Below are positions 34,841 through 42,768 of a stretch of 55,516 nt of DNA, in pieces (within the stretch, counting starts at the first letter, position 1; every line of letters begins with the position of its first letter). The position numbers and the translations under genes are program-made. Source of the DNA: an uncultured Spirochaetia bacterium (GTDB lineage: Bacteria > Spirochaetota > Spirochaetia > JABEVK01); the NCBI GenBank assembly GCA_937960645.1, contig CALGPJ010000008.1, forward strand, positions 1-55,516, in the 5' to 3' direction. The notes beneath the pieces are model-generated. The model ran no database searches and was not told where the DNA came from. It saw only the letters and a list, made by a program, of their open reading frames with translations.

Positions 34841-36580
34841 TTGAATCAAAGTTTTTTTTCAGCCTACAAACGTCTTTTTCAGCGGATCAAAAAGTACGTT
34901 CCGGTTTATCTAGCAGGTGTGTTTTTTCTTGTACTGACCAACAGCGGGCAGCTTCTCATTCCTCAAGCCATTCGATTCGGTCTTGACAATTTGGAGCAAC
35001 GTTTTTGGGCAATAGTCGCTATTGGAATCCTGGCGATCGTCGTTGCCGTAGGAAGAATCGGGTGGCGGTTTTTCATCGTCGGGGCCGCTCGACGAGCCGA
35101 GCGCGACCTTCGCCAGGATGTTTTTTACCACCTGACGACTCTCGAACCCCAGTACTTTCACACCATGCCTGTTGGAGACCTCATGTCTCGTTTGACTAAC
35201 GACTTGCAAAACGTTCGAATGAGTCTGGGTATGTCGGTCATCACCTTCGTCGACGGTACCTTCATGGGGCTGAGTATCATCGCCATTTTGATATCGACAA
35301 ATTTGCTGCTCGGTCTCGTGTCCATCCTGCCTTTTTTGTTTCTGGTCGTCATTTTTTTGATTTTTGGGAAAAAGATCGGGAGACTTTTTTCGGATTCGAT
35401 GAAGGCTTTTGCCAAAATCAGCGATGAAGCTCAGGAATCCCTGACGGGCATTCGAGTCATTCAATCCTTCCATCGTGAAAGGTTTTTTTTCGATCGGCTC
35501 GACCGTGCCGGGCGAAACTATTTCGGCATCGCCATCCAGCTCGTACGGATCTGGGGACTATTCTTTCCCCTGGTCAGCTTCATCACGGGGATGACGGTTT
35601 GGACCCTGGTGGTTTTTGGGGGCAACTTACTCCTTCAGGGAGCGATCACTCCCGGAACATTTGTGGCTTTTCTGAGCTACCTGGGCATGCTGGCCTGGCC
35701 CATGATCAGCGTGGCTTTTACCATCGATATGCTTCAACGCGGCGCATCCAGCCTGAACAGGCTTTACGAAATCCTTGATGCGCGGCCTCGGATTACCAGC
35801 GCGGCTTCGGCCAGGCCGCCCGAAAAATCTTTTCCTTTGGCGGTGCGGAACCTTTCTTTCAGCTACCATCCCGACCTGCCTCGGGTCCTCGAAGGTGTCG
35901 AGTTCACCATCGATCAAAACGAGATCGTCGGCATCCTCGGTACCATCGGTTCGGGAAAGTCGACGCTGGCGTGGTTGCTCTGCCGTCTCCTCGATCCTCC
36001 CCCGGGATCGATTTTTCTCGGCGGCAAAGACATTCGGGAGTGGCCTCTGGCGGATTTGCGCGGCCACTTCAGCATGGTTCCCCAAAATCCCTACCTGTTC
36101 AGTGACACCGTAGCGGGAAACATTCTCTTCGGAAATCCGGGGGCGACACTGGCCGATGTCGAAAAGGTGGTGGAAATCTCCGGTCTTTCCCGGGATATCG
36201 CGATATTTCCCGAGGGATTGAACACCCTTGTTGGGGAAAGGGGAATTACCCTCTCCGGGGGGCAGAAACAACGCGTCGCCCTGGCGCGTGCCCTGATCGC
36301 TTCCCGGGATATTCTGATTCTGGACGACGCGCTCTCTGCCGTCGATGCGGAAACCGAAGAGCACATCATCGATTTTCTTTTTCGACATACCAATACCCGC
36401 AACATCATTCTGATCAGCCACAGAATCAGCACCCTGATGAATTGTGACAAGGTCCTGGTTTTGGATGAGGGGCGTCTGGTTCAATCGGGCCCGCCGATCG
36501 ATTTGTTGAAAACCGAGGGAGTTTTCGCAGAAATAGCGGCGATCCAGCGGTTCTCATCGGAGGTGGCGCCACATGTCTGA
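34841..36580 (+). CDS. ABC half-exporter A, degenerate nucleotide site
   Basis: A 579-residue type IV exporter half with six transmembrane helices (about 1-310) and an ATPase domain. Walker A is GTIGSGKST, the signature LSGGQKQR and the H-loop LISHRIST. Walker B is ILILDDALSAVD, so the catalytic glutamate is aspartate. That is typical of the degenerate-site subunit of heterodimers such as TM287/288. Start is TTG at 34841, right after phoR. Co-transcription with the phosphate regulator genes suggests Pho control. Substrate unknown; lipids, drugs or peptides are the usual cargo. Confidence 0.88.
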   Translation: MNQSFFSAYKRLFQRIKKYVPVYLAGVFFLVLTNSGQLLIPQAIRFGLDNLEQRFWAIVAIGILAIVVAVGRIGWRFFIVGAARRAERDLRQDVFYHLTTLEPQYFHTMPVGDLMSRLTNDLQNVRMSLGMSVITFVDGTFMGLSIIAILISTNLLLGLVSILPFLFLVVIFLIFGKKIGRLFSDSMKAFAKISDEAQESLTGIRVIQSFHRERFFFDRLDRAGRNYFGIAIQLVRIWGLFFPLVSFITGMTVWTLVVFGGNLLLQGAITPGTFVAFLSYLGMLAWPMISVAFTIDMLQRGASSLNRLYEILDARPRITSAASARPPEKSFPLAVRNLSFSYHPDLPRVLEGVEFTIDQNEIVGILGTIGSGKSTLAWLLCRLLDPPPGSIFLGGKDIREWPLADLRGHFSMVPQNPYLFSDTVAGNILFGNPGATLADVEKVVEISGLSRDIAIFPEGLNTLVGERGITLSGGQKQRVALARALIASRDILILDDALSAVDAETEEHIIDFLFRHTNTRNIILISHRISTLMNCDKVLVLDEGRLVQSGPPIDLLKTEGVFAEIAAIQRFSSEVAPHV

Positions 36581-38378
36581 GAGCGTTCAGGAAAAGACCT
36601 TCGATCTGGCCATCGTCGGAAAGTTGTTGGGCATGGTCAAAGAGTTTTACCCCAACCTGGTCTTAGCGATTTTCTTCATGATACTTTCGGCCTTAGGCGA
36701 ATTGTTTTTACCCATTTTGATCAAAAACATCATCGATCAGGTGAGCAAGCTGGCTCTGGAAGGTCGGCTAGACCAGTTTCCGATCAGCGATGCTATCCTT
36801 TACCTGGGAATACTGGTTTCCACCATGGGCGCCAACTTTCTGCAAATTTTTCTATTGTCGCTTCTTTCCCAAAACCTCATCCTCAAAATGCGAAACAGGC
36901 TTTACATCCATTTGTTGGGGCAATCGATGTCATGGCACCAAAATCAGCGAGTCGGGAAACTCGTCAGCGCTCTGACCTCCGATCTGGACACCCTGTCGGA
37001 CTTCATCAACAATCTGATTTCCGGCTTTTTGCGGGACATCCTTCTGATGGTTGGGGTGGTGGCTGTTTTGTTTTCTGTCAATACGTCTTTGGGACTAATC
37101 ACGGTCATTGCCTTCCCCTTTGTCGTATTTTTGATCGTATTTTTCCGAAAACAGAGCAGGTCCGCTTTTCGGCGGGTGCGTAAGGCCGTCTCCAGCCTGA
37201 ACACTTTTGTCAACGAACACCTCTCCGGAATCAGCATCATTCAGTTGTTTACACAGGAAGAGGCCACAAAGAGTAGATTCGATACCGAAAACCGGGAGGC
37301 TTTGAATGCCTCGTTGGGTGAAATGTATGTGAACGCGACTTTCCGCCCCTTGATCGACGTCATCCTCTCGCTGAGTCTTGGCTTGATCATCTGGTTTGGC
37401 GGCGGAATGGTTTTGGACGGATGGATTACCCTGGGCACTCTGGTGGCCTACATCGAGCTGGTGCGTCTTTTCTTTCGACCCGTCGGAGAGTTCGCCGAAT
37501 ACTTTAGCATCATTCAAAGTGCCATGGCGGGAAGCGAAAGAGTATTCGGCCTTCTCGAGCAGCATTCCGAGATACCCGACACAGGCCAGTACGAATTCCC
37601 CAGGGATCAAGTTGGCCTGGAGTTTCAAAACGTGACCTTCGGCTACGTCCCCGGAGAGACGGTGCTGTCCGATCTCAGTTTCCAGATTCCGCCTGAAAGC
37701 ACGGTGGCCATCGTGGGATACACTGGGGCCGGAAAGACCACGATCACCAACCTGGTGGCCAGGTTTTGGGATCCCTGGTCGGGACGTATTCTGGCGAATG
37801 GTCGGGACCTGCGCGATTATCGCTTGCAATCACTGCGCCATCATGTGCAGGGTGTGCTGCAGGATGTCCAGCTCTTTCATGGAACCATCCGCGAAAACGT
37901 GACTCTGGGGCGTGACATCGACGACTTTGAATTGAGGGAAGCAGCTCGTCGAAGCCGACTGGATAAAATCCTCGAACGGCTCGATAAGGGGTGGGACACC
38001 GAATTGTCGAATAATGGAACAAATCTCAGCTCGGGTGAGCGGCAGCTCGTGAGTTTCGCTCGGGTTTTATGCCAGAACCCTGCAATCCTCATCCTCGATG
38101 AGGCCACGTCCAACATCGATTCCGAAACCGAACAACTCATTCAGGAAGGATTGACCGAGGTGCTCAGAGGTCGCACATCCATCGTCATTGCACACCGGCT
38201 CAGCACCATACGCAATGCCGACAGAATCCTCGTCCTCGATCGGGGAAGGTTGATCGAAGCTGGAACACACCAGGAGTTGCTGGATCGAAAGGGATTGTTT
38301 TATAACCTATATTTACTGCAATTCCAACGTTCCGATTCACCGACCGACTTCAAGTCGGGCCGCCAGGGCTTCCGGTAG
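36573..38378 (+). CDS. ABC half-exporter B, complete nucleotide site
   Basis: A 601-residue partner of half-exporter A: six transmembrane helices, then Walker A GYTGAGKTT, signature LSSGERQ, Walker B ILILDEATSNID with the catalytic glutamate, and H-loop VIAHRLST. In the heterodimer its Walker A and B pair with the partner's signature (LSGGQ) to give the one active site, while LSSGE serves the degenerate site. Its start overlaps the partner gene by eight bases with GGAGG upstream. The end overlaps the convergent phosphoesterase by 42 bases. Confidence 0.88.
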   Translation: MSESVQEKTFDLAIVGKLLGMVKEFYPNLVLAIFFMILSALGELFLPILIKNIIDQVSKLALEGRLDQFPISDAILYLGILVSTMGANFLQIFLLSLLSQNLILKMRNRLYIHLLGQSMSWHQNQRVGKLVSALTSDLDTLSDFINNLISGFLRDILLMVGVVAVLFSVNTSLGLITVIAFPFVVFLIVFFRKQSRSAFRRVRKAVSSLNTFVNEHLSGISIIQLFTQEEATKSRFDTENREALNASLGEMYVNATFRPLIDVILSLSLGLIIWFGGGMVLDGWITLGTLVAYIELVRLFFRPVGEFAEYFSIIQSAMAGSERVFGLLEQHSEIPDTGQYEFPRDQVGLEFQNVTFGYVPGETVLSDLSFQIPPESTVAIVGYTGAGKTTITNLVARFWDPWSGRILANGRDLRDYRLQSLRHHVQGVLQDVQLFHGTIRENVTLGRDIDDFELREAARRSRLDKILERLDKGWDTELSNNGTNLSSGERQLVSFARVLCQNPAILILDEATSNIDSETEQLIQEGLTEVLRGRTSIVIAHRLSTIRNADRILVLDRGRLIEAGTHQELLDRKGLFYNLYLLQFQRSDSPTDFKSGRQGFR

Positions 38379-39074
38379 TCCGGCCTCACGAATTTTTCGC
38401 TGGGTTTCCCGGAAATCGTAGGTCACTCGGAGAAACACAATCGTTTTGGCCTGGCTATTCCAGATACAGGCAAACGAACGCGGATCGTGATTGCGCGGCT
38501 GGCCCACACTCCCGGGATTGACAAGGTATTTGACCCCAGGACGAAGGGTCAATTCTTCCAAATGATTTGGTTCCCACTCGGTCAGGGTTCCCCGCTTTTC
38601 CTCCCGGGAATACACGATGCCGATATGGGTATGTCCAAAAAACACCAGCTGGTATCGACTTTCTTTCAAATTGGCCTCGGCCGCATGAGAGGTTAAAATG
38701 TAGCCGTTGAGATAATCGAAAATGTTGGCATGAACCAGTAGGGCACCGTCCACCTCCAGGTTTGTCGGCAGGCTTTGTAAAAAGGATTGGGATTCCGGGC
38801 TCAATCGATTCATGGTCCAGCGTGCCACCGGTTGCCATTCTTCACGGAATGTTCGGATGTCGTGTTCTCCAACGACAACCGCATCGTGGTTACCCCGAAT
38901 GCACTGAGCGCCAAGTTTTCGGATGAGTGCAATAACCTCGTTGGGATTGGGGCCATAATCCACGAGATCGCCCAACACGAGGATGCGGTCGTAGCGGCCC
39001 TCCGCCCACTCGAGGACAGCGTTCAACGCTTCTATATTGGCGTGGATGTCGGAAAGGACCAGATACCTGCCCAT
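38337..39074 (-). CDS. Calcineurin-like metallophosphoesterase
   Basis: A 245-residue soluble phosphoesterase. The dinuclear metal ligands are in DIHAN (9-13), GDLVDYGP (35-42), GNHD (61-64), LVHAN and GHTH. The arrangement matches the YfcE/PrpE-related subgroup that acts on phosphodiesters, phosphoproteins or dinucleoside polyphosphates; the substrate is not predicted. The ATG at 39074 is chosen because the protein begins there with the family's MGRYLVLSDIHAN and because TATAAT lies six bases upstream, whereas an upstream in-frame ATG would fall before that -10. Confidence 0.85.
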   Translation of the reverse strand: MGRYLVLSDIHANIEALNAVLEWAEGRYDRILVLGDLVDYGPNPNEVIALIRKLGAQCIRGNHDAVVVGEHDIRTFREEWQPVARWTMNRLSPESQSFLQSLPTNLEVDGALLVHANIFDYLNGYILTSHAAEANLKESRYQLVFFGHTHIGIVYSREEKRGTLTEWEPNHLEELTLRPGVKYLVNPGSVGQPRNHDPRSFACIWNSQAKTIVFLRVTYDFRETQRKIREAGLPEALAARLEVGR

Positions 39075-39080
39075 GGCGGC

Positions 39081-39109
39081 ATTATAGCCACCCATGGGTC
39101 AGGGGACAA
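39081..39109 (-). promoter_or_regulatory. Leaderless promoter of the phosphoesterase gene
   Basis: On the minus strand TTGTCC (39104-39109) and TATAAT (39081-39086) are 17 bp apart. Six bases separate TATAAT from the ATG at 39074, and there is no ribosome-binding site. Confidence 0.6.
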
Positions 39110-39111
39110 CA

Positions 39112-39339
39112 TTATCGCTTCCAGGCCTTGATGATGTCATCCGGCCGAAATCCTACGAGGATGCGGCCCCGAACATCGAGGACGGGGACGCCCATTTGCC
39201 CGGATTTTCGATACATTTCATCGGCTTTTTGTGGGTTTTTCGAAACGTCGTACTCCTCGAAAGGAATTCCGTTTTCTCTCAAGTAGCGCTTGGCCTGGAC
39301 ACAGTACGGACAATGGGGCGTACTATAGAGTCTAACCAT
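39112..39339 (-). CDS. Glutaredoxin-like thiol-disulfide protein
   Basis: A 75-residue thioredoxin-fold protein with the dithiol motif CPYC (C10, C13), a conserved proline in GVPVLDVRG (the cis-proline strand) and GFRPDDIIKAW at the end, as in NrdH/glutaredoxin-type proteins. It reduces disulfides or ribonucleotide reductase. A radical SAM activase elsewhere in the window (52003) may hint at ribonucleotide reductase work, but no nrd gene is seen. AGGAGG lies seven bases before the ATG. Confidence 0.88.
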   Translation of the reverse strand: MVRLYSTPHCPYCVQAKRYLRENGIPFEEYDVSKNPQKADEMYRKSGQMGVPVLDVRGRILVGFRPDDIIKAWKR

Positions 39340-39348
39340 ACCAAACCT

Positions 39349-39386
39349 CCTATATATAGGATAAAATATATATAGGAATACGTCAA
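39349..39386 (-). promoter_or_regulatory. Glutaredoxin promoter with paired CCTATATATAGG-like palindromes
   Basis: TTGACG (39381-39386) and TATCCT (39358-39363) are 17 bp apart on the minus strand. The palindrome CCTATATATAGG (39349-39360) and a partial copy ending at 39376 lie with 16-bp spacing over the -10 and spacer. Transcription would begin at about 39351, so the leader would be about 11 bases and open with the ribosome-binding site. The palindromes are possible operator sites. Confidence 0.5.
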
Positions 39387-39398
39387 TACCTTTGCTGG

Positions 39399-40091
39399 CT
39401 ACAGTTTTGCCAGGATTTCCTGCATCTCGTTGACAGTCTTGTTGTCGGCATACGGATTTTCGGCGTCGGCGGGCAATTGCAAGCCTTTTTGCAGAAGGGC
39501 TTTAGCTTCTGCCTTGTTCCCCTTATCGATCAAAAGCTCGGCGAGGAACTTGTAAACCGTCCGATTTCGATCGCCCCCCAGGGTCAGGGCACGTCGGAGA
39601 TCTGCCTCGGCCTGATCTCGATTGCCGACGCTCACCGGCCAGCCCGGCGCCTTATGCAGGACTCGAGCCTTGAGGGCGAGGGGGGCGGCATTCAGATATC
39701 TCGGGTTGAGCCTTGCGGCCTGTTCCGCTGCCGACAGCAGGTCGCCTGCAGCAAAAAGGCTGGCCATGATCCCGTTTGTCTCGGCCCAGCTGCCAAGATT
39801 GACGCCAAACCAATAATGCCCCTCGACACCCGAGGGGTTCATCTTTCGGGCACGGTCGGCAGCATCCTTGCCCTCTTGATAAATGGCTTTGCGCTCCTCG
39901 GTGCGGTTGGCCGCCACACCGTGGGTGGCGAATTCATAGGCCGCTTTTGCCATTTTCCAGAAGTTTTCGTAAGTGGCGCTTTCCTGGAGGGCTTGTTTCG
40001 CGGACTGGTAAGCGTTACGAAAATCTGCAGGATTACTCAGGACCTGTGCCGATAGGGGAAATAGGAGAAATAAAAAAGTGATGTTTTTCAT
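39399..40091 (-). CDS. Exported TPR protein, TatT-like
   Basis: A 230-residue protein with signal peptide (MKNITFLFLLFPLSAQVLS) and helical TPR-type repeats. VEGHYWFGVNLGSWAETNGIMASL and LNPRYLNAAPLALKARVLHKAPGW, read here as fragments, resemble TatT, the periplasmic TPR component seen with TRAP transporters in Treponema. TRAP permease genes are absent here, so the partner is unknown. No ribosome-binding site is evident; TTTAAT (40100-40105) lies eight bases before the ATG as a possible leaderless -10. Confidence 0.65.
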   Translation of the reverse strand: MKNITFLFLLFPLSAQVLSNPADFRNAYQSAKQALQESATYENFWKMAKAAYEFATHGVAANRTEERKAIYQEGKDAADRARKMNPSGVEGHYWFGVNLGSWAETNGIMASLFAAGDLLSAAEQAARLNPRYLNAAPLALKARVLHKAPGWPVSVGNRDQAEADLRRALTLGGDRNRTVYKFLAELLIDKGNKAEAKALLQKGLQLPADAENPYADNKTVNEMQEILAKL

Positions 40092-40419
40092 GGTTTTATA
40101 TTAAATCATTTCTTCGTAAAAAGCGACTTTTCCCTTACCGAGTTAAACCTTTCGTAGTGCCTCAGCAATTGTCCCCCAGAATTGACGACTTTTGGGCCAT
40201 AAATTAGTAAAACTGTTCGCAAAAGCCACGATCCTCGAACACATTCGTTAAATAATGGAAACAAATATCGCCTGCAAAACACCCGGATTTTCCCAACTAG
40301 GCGAAAACCACAAGCCACATGGGCCCATTTTGGAGCTGACAGGCAAAACTTGAGCACAATCAACGCGGCACTGGGTAAACCTTTTTCATAAAAACAGTTT
40401 AATAGGGGCCCGTTTTTTC
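40092..40419. other. 328-bp gap with no supported gene
   Basis: I find no protein-like reading frame or recognisable RNA in this stretch. A 128-codon frame on the minus strand (40106-40492) runs through it but overlaps the RbgA gene out of frame, has no ribosome-binding site and a cysteine-rich random composition. The only signal is the -10-like ATTAAA on the TatT side. It is the largest unexplained gap in the window, and a small RNA or long RbgA 3' region remains possible. Confidence 0.5.
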
Positions 40420-41244
40420 TCAATCCAAAAAGACCGGACCCAGCAGTCCCTCCTGAAACTCTTTGAGAAGCAAATATCCGGCGGCATTCCAATCGGCCTC
40501 TCCCCCCGGAAGCAGGGGGACGCGACGGTGAGCGATCTCATGCAGTATTTCATTGAGGTTTTGGGCGAGTGCGGGCAATTTGTAACGTGTTACGATAGCC
40601 GCCCCGTGCCACTGCAGAAGGCCCTCCTGGTATTGCCGCAAAAGCTCCAGCGGGTCTAGAATCTCCGAGCGGATCGATCCCAAAAGTGCCAGTCGGACAC
40701 CCACCTGGGGGTCATCAAACTTTGGCCAGAGGATTCCCGGAGAGTCCCAGACCATCAGGCCCTTGCCCGCTGAGATCATTTGGATACCGCGTGTGTGCCC
40801 CGGTTTGTTGGCCACTGCGGCCTTCCGATGACCGGCCAAGTTATTGATGAGAGCACTTTTTCCGACGTTGGGAATGCCAACCACCAGAGCCCGGGCATCC
40901 CGCAATCCGAACCATTTAAACGACTGACACTTATGCTGAATTTTTTTTCGCAACTCGGCGACACCTTTGCCGGTTTTACAGCTGATCGGCAAGGGAGGCT
41001 CGGTGAACTCCTCGGGCTTTTGCTGTAGCCAGTGTTTTAGGCGCTCGTTATCCGCCTGATCGCATCGGTTGAGTGCCGAAATCAGCGGCTTATCGGCAAC
41101 AAGCTCCCGCAATAAAGGGTTTCGCGAACTGCCAGGGGCGCGGGCATCACAGACCTCGATGACGACATCCGTTTTGGAAAGGGCTGCAGCGATTTGTTTT
41201 CGGGCACGCTCCATGTGCCCGGGATACCATTGAATCGGCATCAA
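40420..41244 (-). CDS. rbgA: RbgA/YlqF-type ribosome biogenesis GTPase
   Basis: A 274-residue circularly permuted GTPase. The order is N-terminal WYPGHM, G4 NRCD (59-62), G5 SCKTG, G1 GIPNVGKS (123-130), G2 region PGHTRG and G3 DSPG (167-170), then a C-terminal helical domain that binds the 50S subunit. It acts in late large-subunit assembly. G4 is NRCD rather than NKxD. Its ATG overlaps the chemoreceptor stop (ATGATG), an odd pairing. Confidence 0.92.
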   Translation of the reverse strand: MMPIQWYPGHMERARKQIAAALSKTDVVIEVCDARAPGSSRNPLLRELVADKPLISALNRCDQADNERLKHWLQQKPEEFTEPPLPISCKTGKGVAELRKKIQHKCQSFKWFGLRDARALVVGIPNVGKSALINNLAGHRKAAVANKPGHTRGIQMISAGKGLMVWDSPGILWPKFDDPQVGVRLALLGSIRSEILDPLELLRQYQEGLLQWHGAAIVTRYKLPALAQNLNEILHEIAHRRVPLLPGGEADWNAAGYLLLKEFQEGLLGPVFLD

Positions 41245-42680
41245 TCGGTTTTAAACATACTGGCAATGTTTTCCAGGGATTTGATGTTCCGGGTGTTTTT
41301 CTCGCTCAACTCCGAAAGGTGACCGGCAGCCTTCCTGACTTCCCGAACACCGATGAGGATTTCCGATATGCCGTTGTTTGCCTCTTCCGTCAGCTGGGTT
41401 ACCTGGTCAGAGGCGCTGGCAGATAGGATGGTCTTCTGGTAAACGTTTTGGCTGAACGATCGGACCTCGCCGGAGATTCGGTTCAGGTTGATATATGTTT
41501 CAACAATTTGTTTGGATCCCTCGTTGATTTCCTGCAGCCCTGTAAGGGTCTCCCGCATCGAGCTGCTCACTTCCTGAATGCCTTCAAAAATTGCGGTGAT
41601 GCGTTCGGCGGTCTTTTGGGTGATTTTGGAGGTGTCGTTGATCTGGTTCATGATGGACTTCAGGCTTTGGGAGATGTTTTTGGCATTGGAACCCGTCGTG
41701 ACGGCAAGTTTGCGGATCTCATCGGCCACCACCGCGAAGCCCTTACCCGCTTCTCCGGCATGTGCGGCCTCGATAGCGGCGTTCATGGCCAACAGGTTTG
41801 TCTGGGCGGCCACCTGATTGATGATTTTGATGAGATCGAAGATGACGCCTGCCGCCTTGCTGATGCCCTGCATGCTTTCCAAAGTGTTCTTCAGGTCTTT
41901 CTCCCCTTCCTTGGCAACCTCGGCCAGTTGATCGGACAGTCCGCGCTTGTCCTTGGTGACGTTGGTGATGCTGGCGATGTTTGCCGCCATTTCCTCCACG
42001 CTGGCGCTCGATTGCTCCACCAGCGCCGCCTGTTCCTCGATGGCTCGGTTTGTTTTCTGGGTCTCGTCCTTGATTTCATCGACCGAGGCCCGGGCCCGTT
42101 TTTGGACATCGTCCAGTTTGCCAATGCCGATCTTCAAGCTTTCCAGGGTGCGTTCCATTTCGATCAGGGTGGCGTTCATCTCCTCGGAACTTGTGGAGAG
42201 GTCGTTACCGAGGTCTTTTGTGGAATAGATGGTAGAGCGAAGAGATGACACCAAATTGGACATTTCATCGATGAAAGAATTGAGGTTCTGGGACACCTCT
42301 CCGCATTCGTCGTTGCTATGAATTTCAATTTTTTTCGTGGTACTGATTTCCCCTCTAATCAGTGACCTTGAAGCGTTGACCAATTGATCCAGGTTTTTGG
42401 TGATATATCGGCGGATCAGCATGAGTAATGGAAGGAGGTAAAGCAAGTAGCCGAAAATCACCATCAGAACGACCATGAACCAAAAGGGCATTCCGGAAAA
42501 GCCTGCCATAAAAGAGCCGAAACCCACAGATACCAGGGGAATAAGATAAATGAGGTTAATCCGCGCAATGATCGGATTCTTCCTCAGGGCGGTCATCAGG
42601 AAAAAATTGATGGTCAAAAGCCAGAACACGAACAAAATGCTGTAGGTTAAATAGTTGCTCGGTTGAAACAAAAATTCCAT
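41241..42680 (-). CDS. Methyl-accepting chemotaxis protein without periplasmic sensor
   Basis: A 479-residue receptor. Three N-terminal hydrophobic segments (about 12-33, 42-62, 64-90) lead directly to a HAMP-like region and the coiled-coil signalling domain, whose hairpin tip is the conserved [20 protein letters not shown] stretch. With no periplasmic domain it must sense a membrane or cytoplasmic cue. It should form trimers of dimers with CheA and CheW, which are not in the window. GGAG lies 11 bases before the ATG, with TATTCT further upstream at 42711-42716. Confidence 0.9.
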   Translation of the reverse strand: MEFLFQPSNYLTYSILFVFWLLTINFFLMTALRKNPIIARINLIYLIPLVSVGFGSFMAGFSGMPFWFMVVLMVIFGYLLYLLPLLMLIRRYITKNLDQLVNASRSLIRGEISTTKKIEIHSNDECGEVSQNLNSFIDEMSNLVSSLRSTIYSTKDLGNDLSTSSEEMNATLIEMERTLESLKIGIGKLDDVQKRARASVDEIKDETQKTNRAIEEQAALVEQSSASVEEMAANIASITNVTKDKRGLSDQLAEVAKEGEKDLKNTLESMQGISKAAGVIFDLIKIINQVAAQTNLLAMNAAIEAAHAGEAGKGFAVVADEIRKLAVTTGSNAKNISQSLKSIMNQINDTSKITQKTAERITAIFEGIQEVSSSMRETLTGLQEINEGSKQIVETYINLNRISGEVRSFSQNVYQKTILSASASDQVTQLTEEANNGISEILIGVREVRKAAGHLSELSEKNTRNIKSLENIASMFKTD

Positions 42681-42755
42681 GACAAAACAGCTCCTGCAGT
42701 GGGCTAAGCTAGAATATCAAAAAAATCGAGTATGGTAAAGCAAAATTGTTTCAGC

Positions 42756-42761
42756 TAGAAT
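42756..42761 (+). promoter_or_regulatory. -10 box giving a leaderless start for the permease
   Basis: TAGAAT followed by seven bases and the ATG at 42769; no ribosome-binding site. The -35 is weak (TGGTAA at 17 bp). Confidence 0.45.
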
Positions 42762-42768
42762 AACAGGC

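Noticed and set aside
35627-36484. 285-codon antisense frame over the ABC half-exporter
   Set aside because: A shadow of a well-supported transporter gene on the other strand, with no family signature of its own.
40106-40492. 128-codon frame in the 40.1-40.4 kb gap
   Set aside because: Runs into rbgA out of frame, no ribosome-binding site, composition not protein-like.
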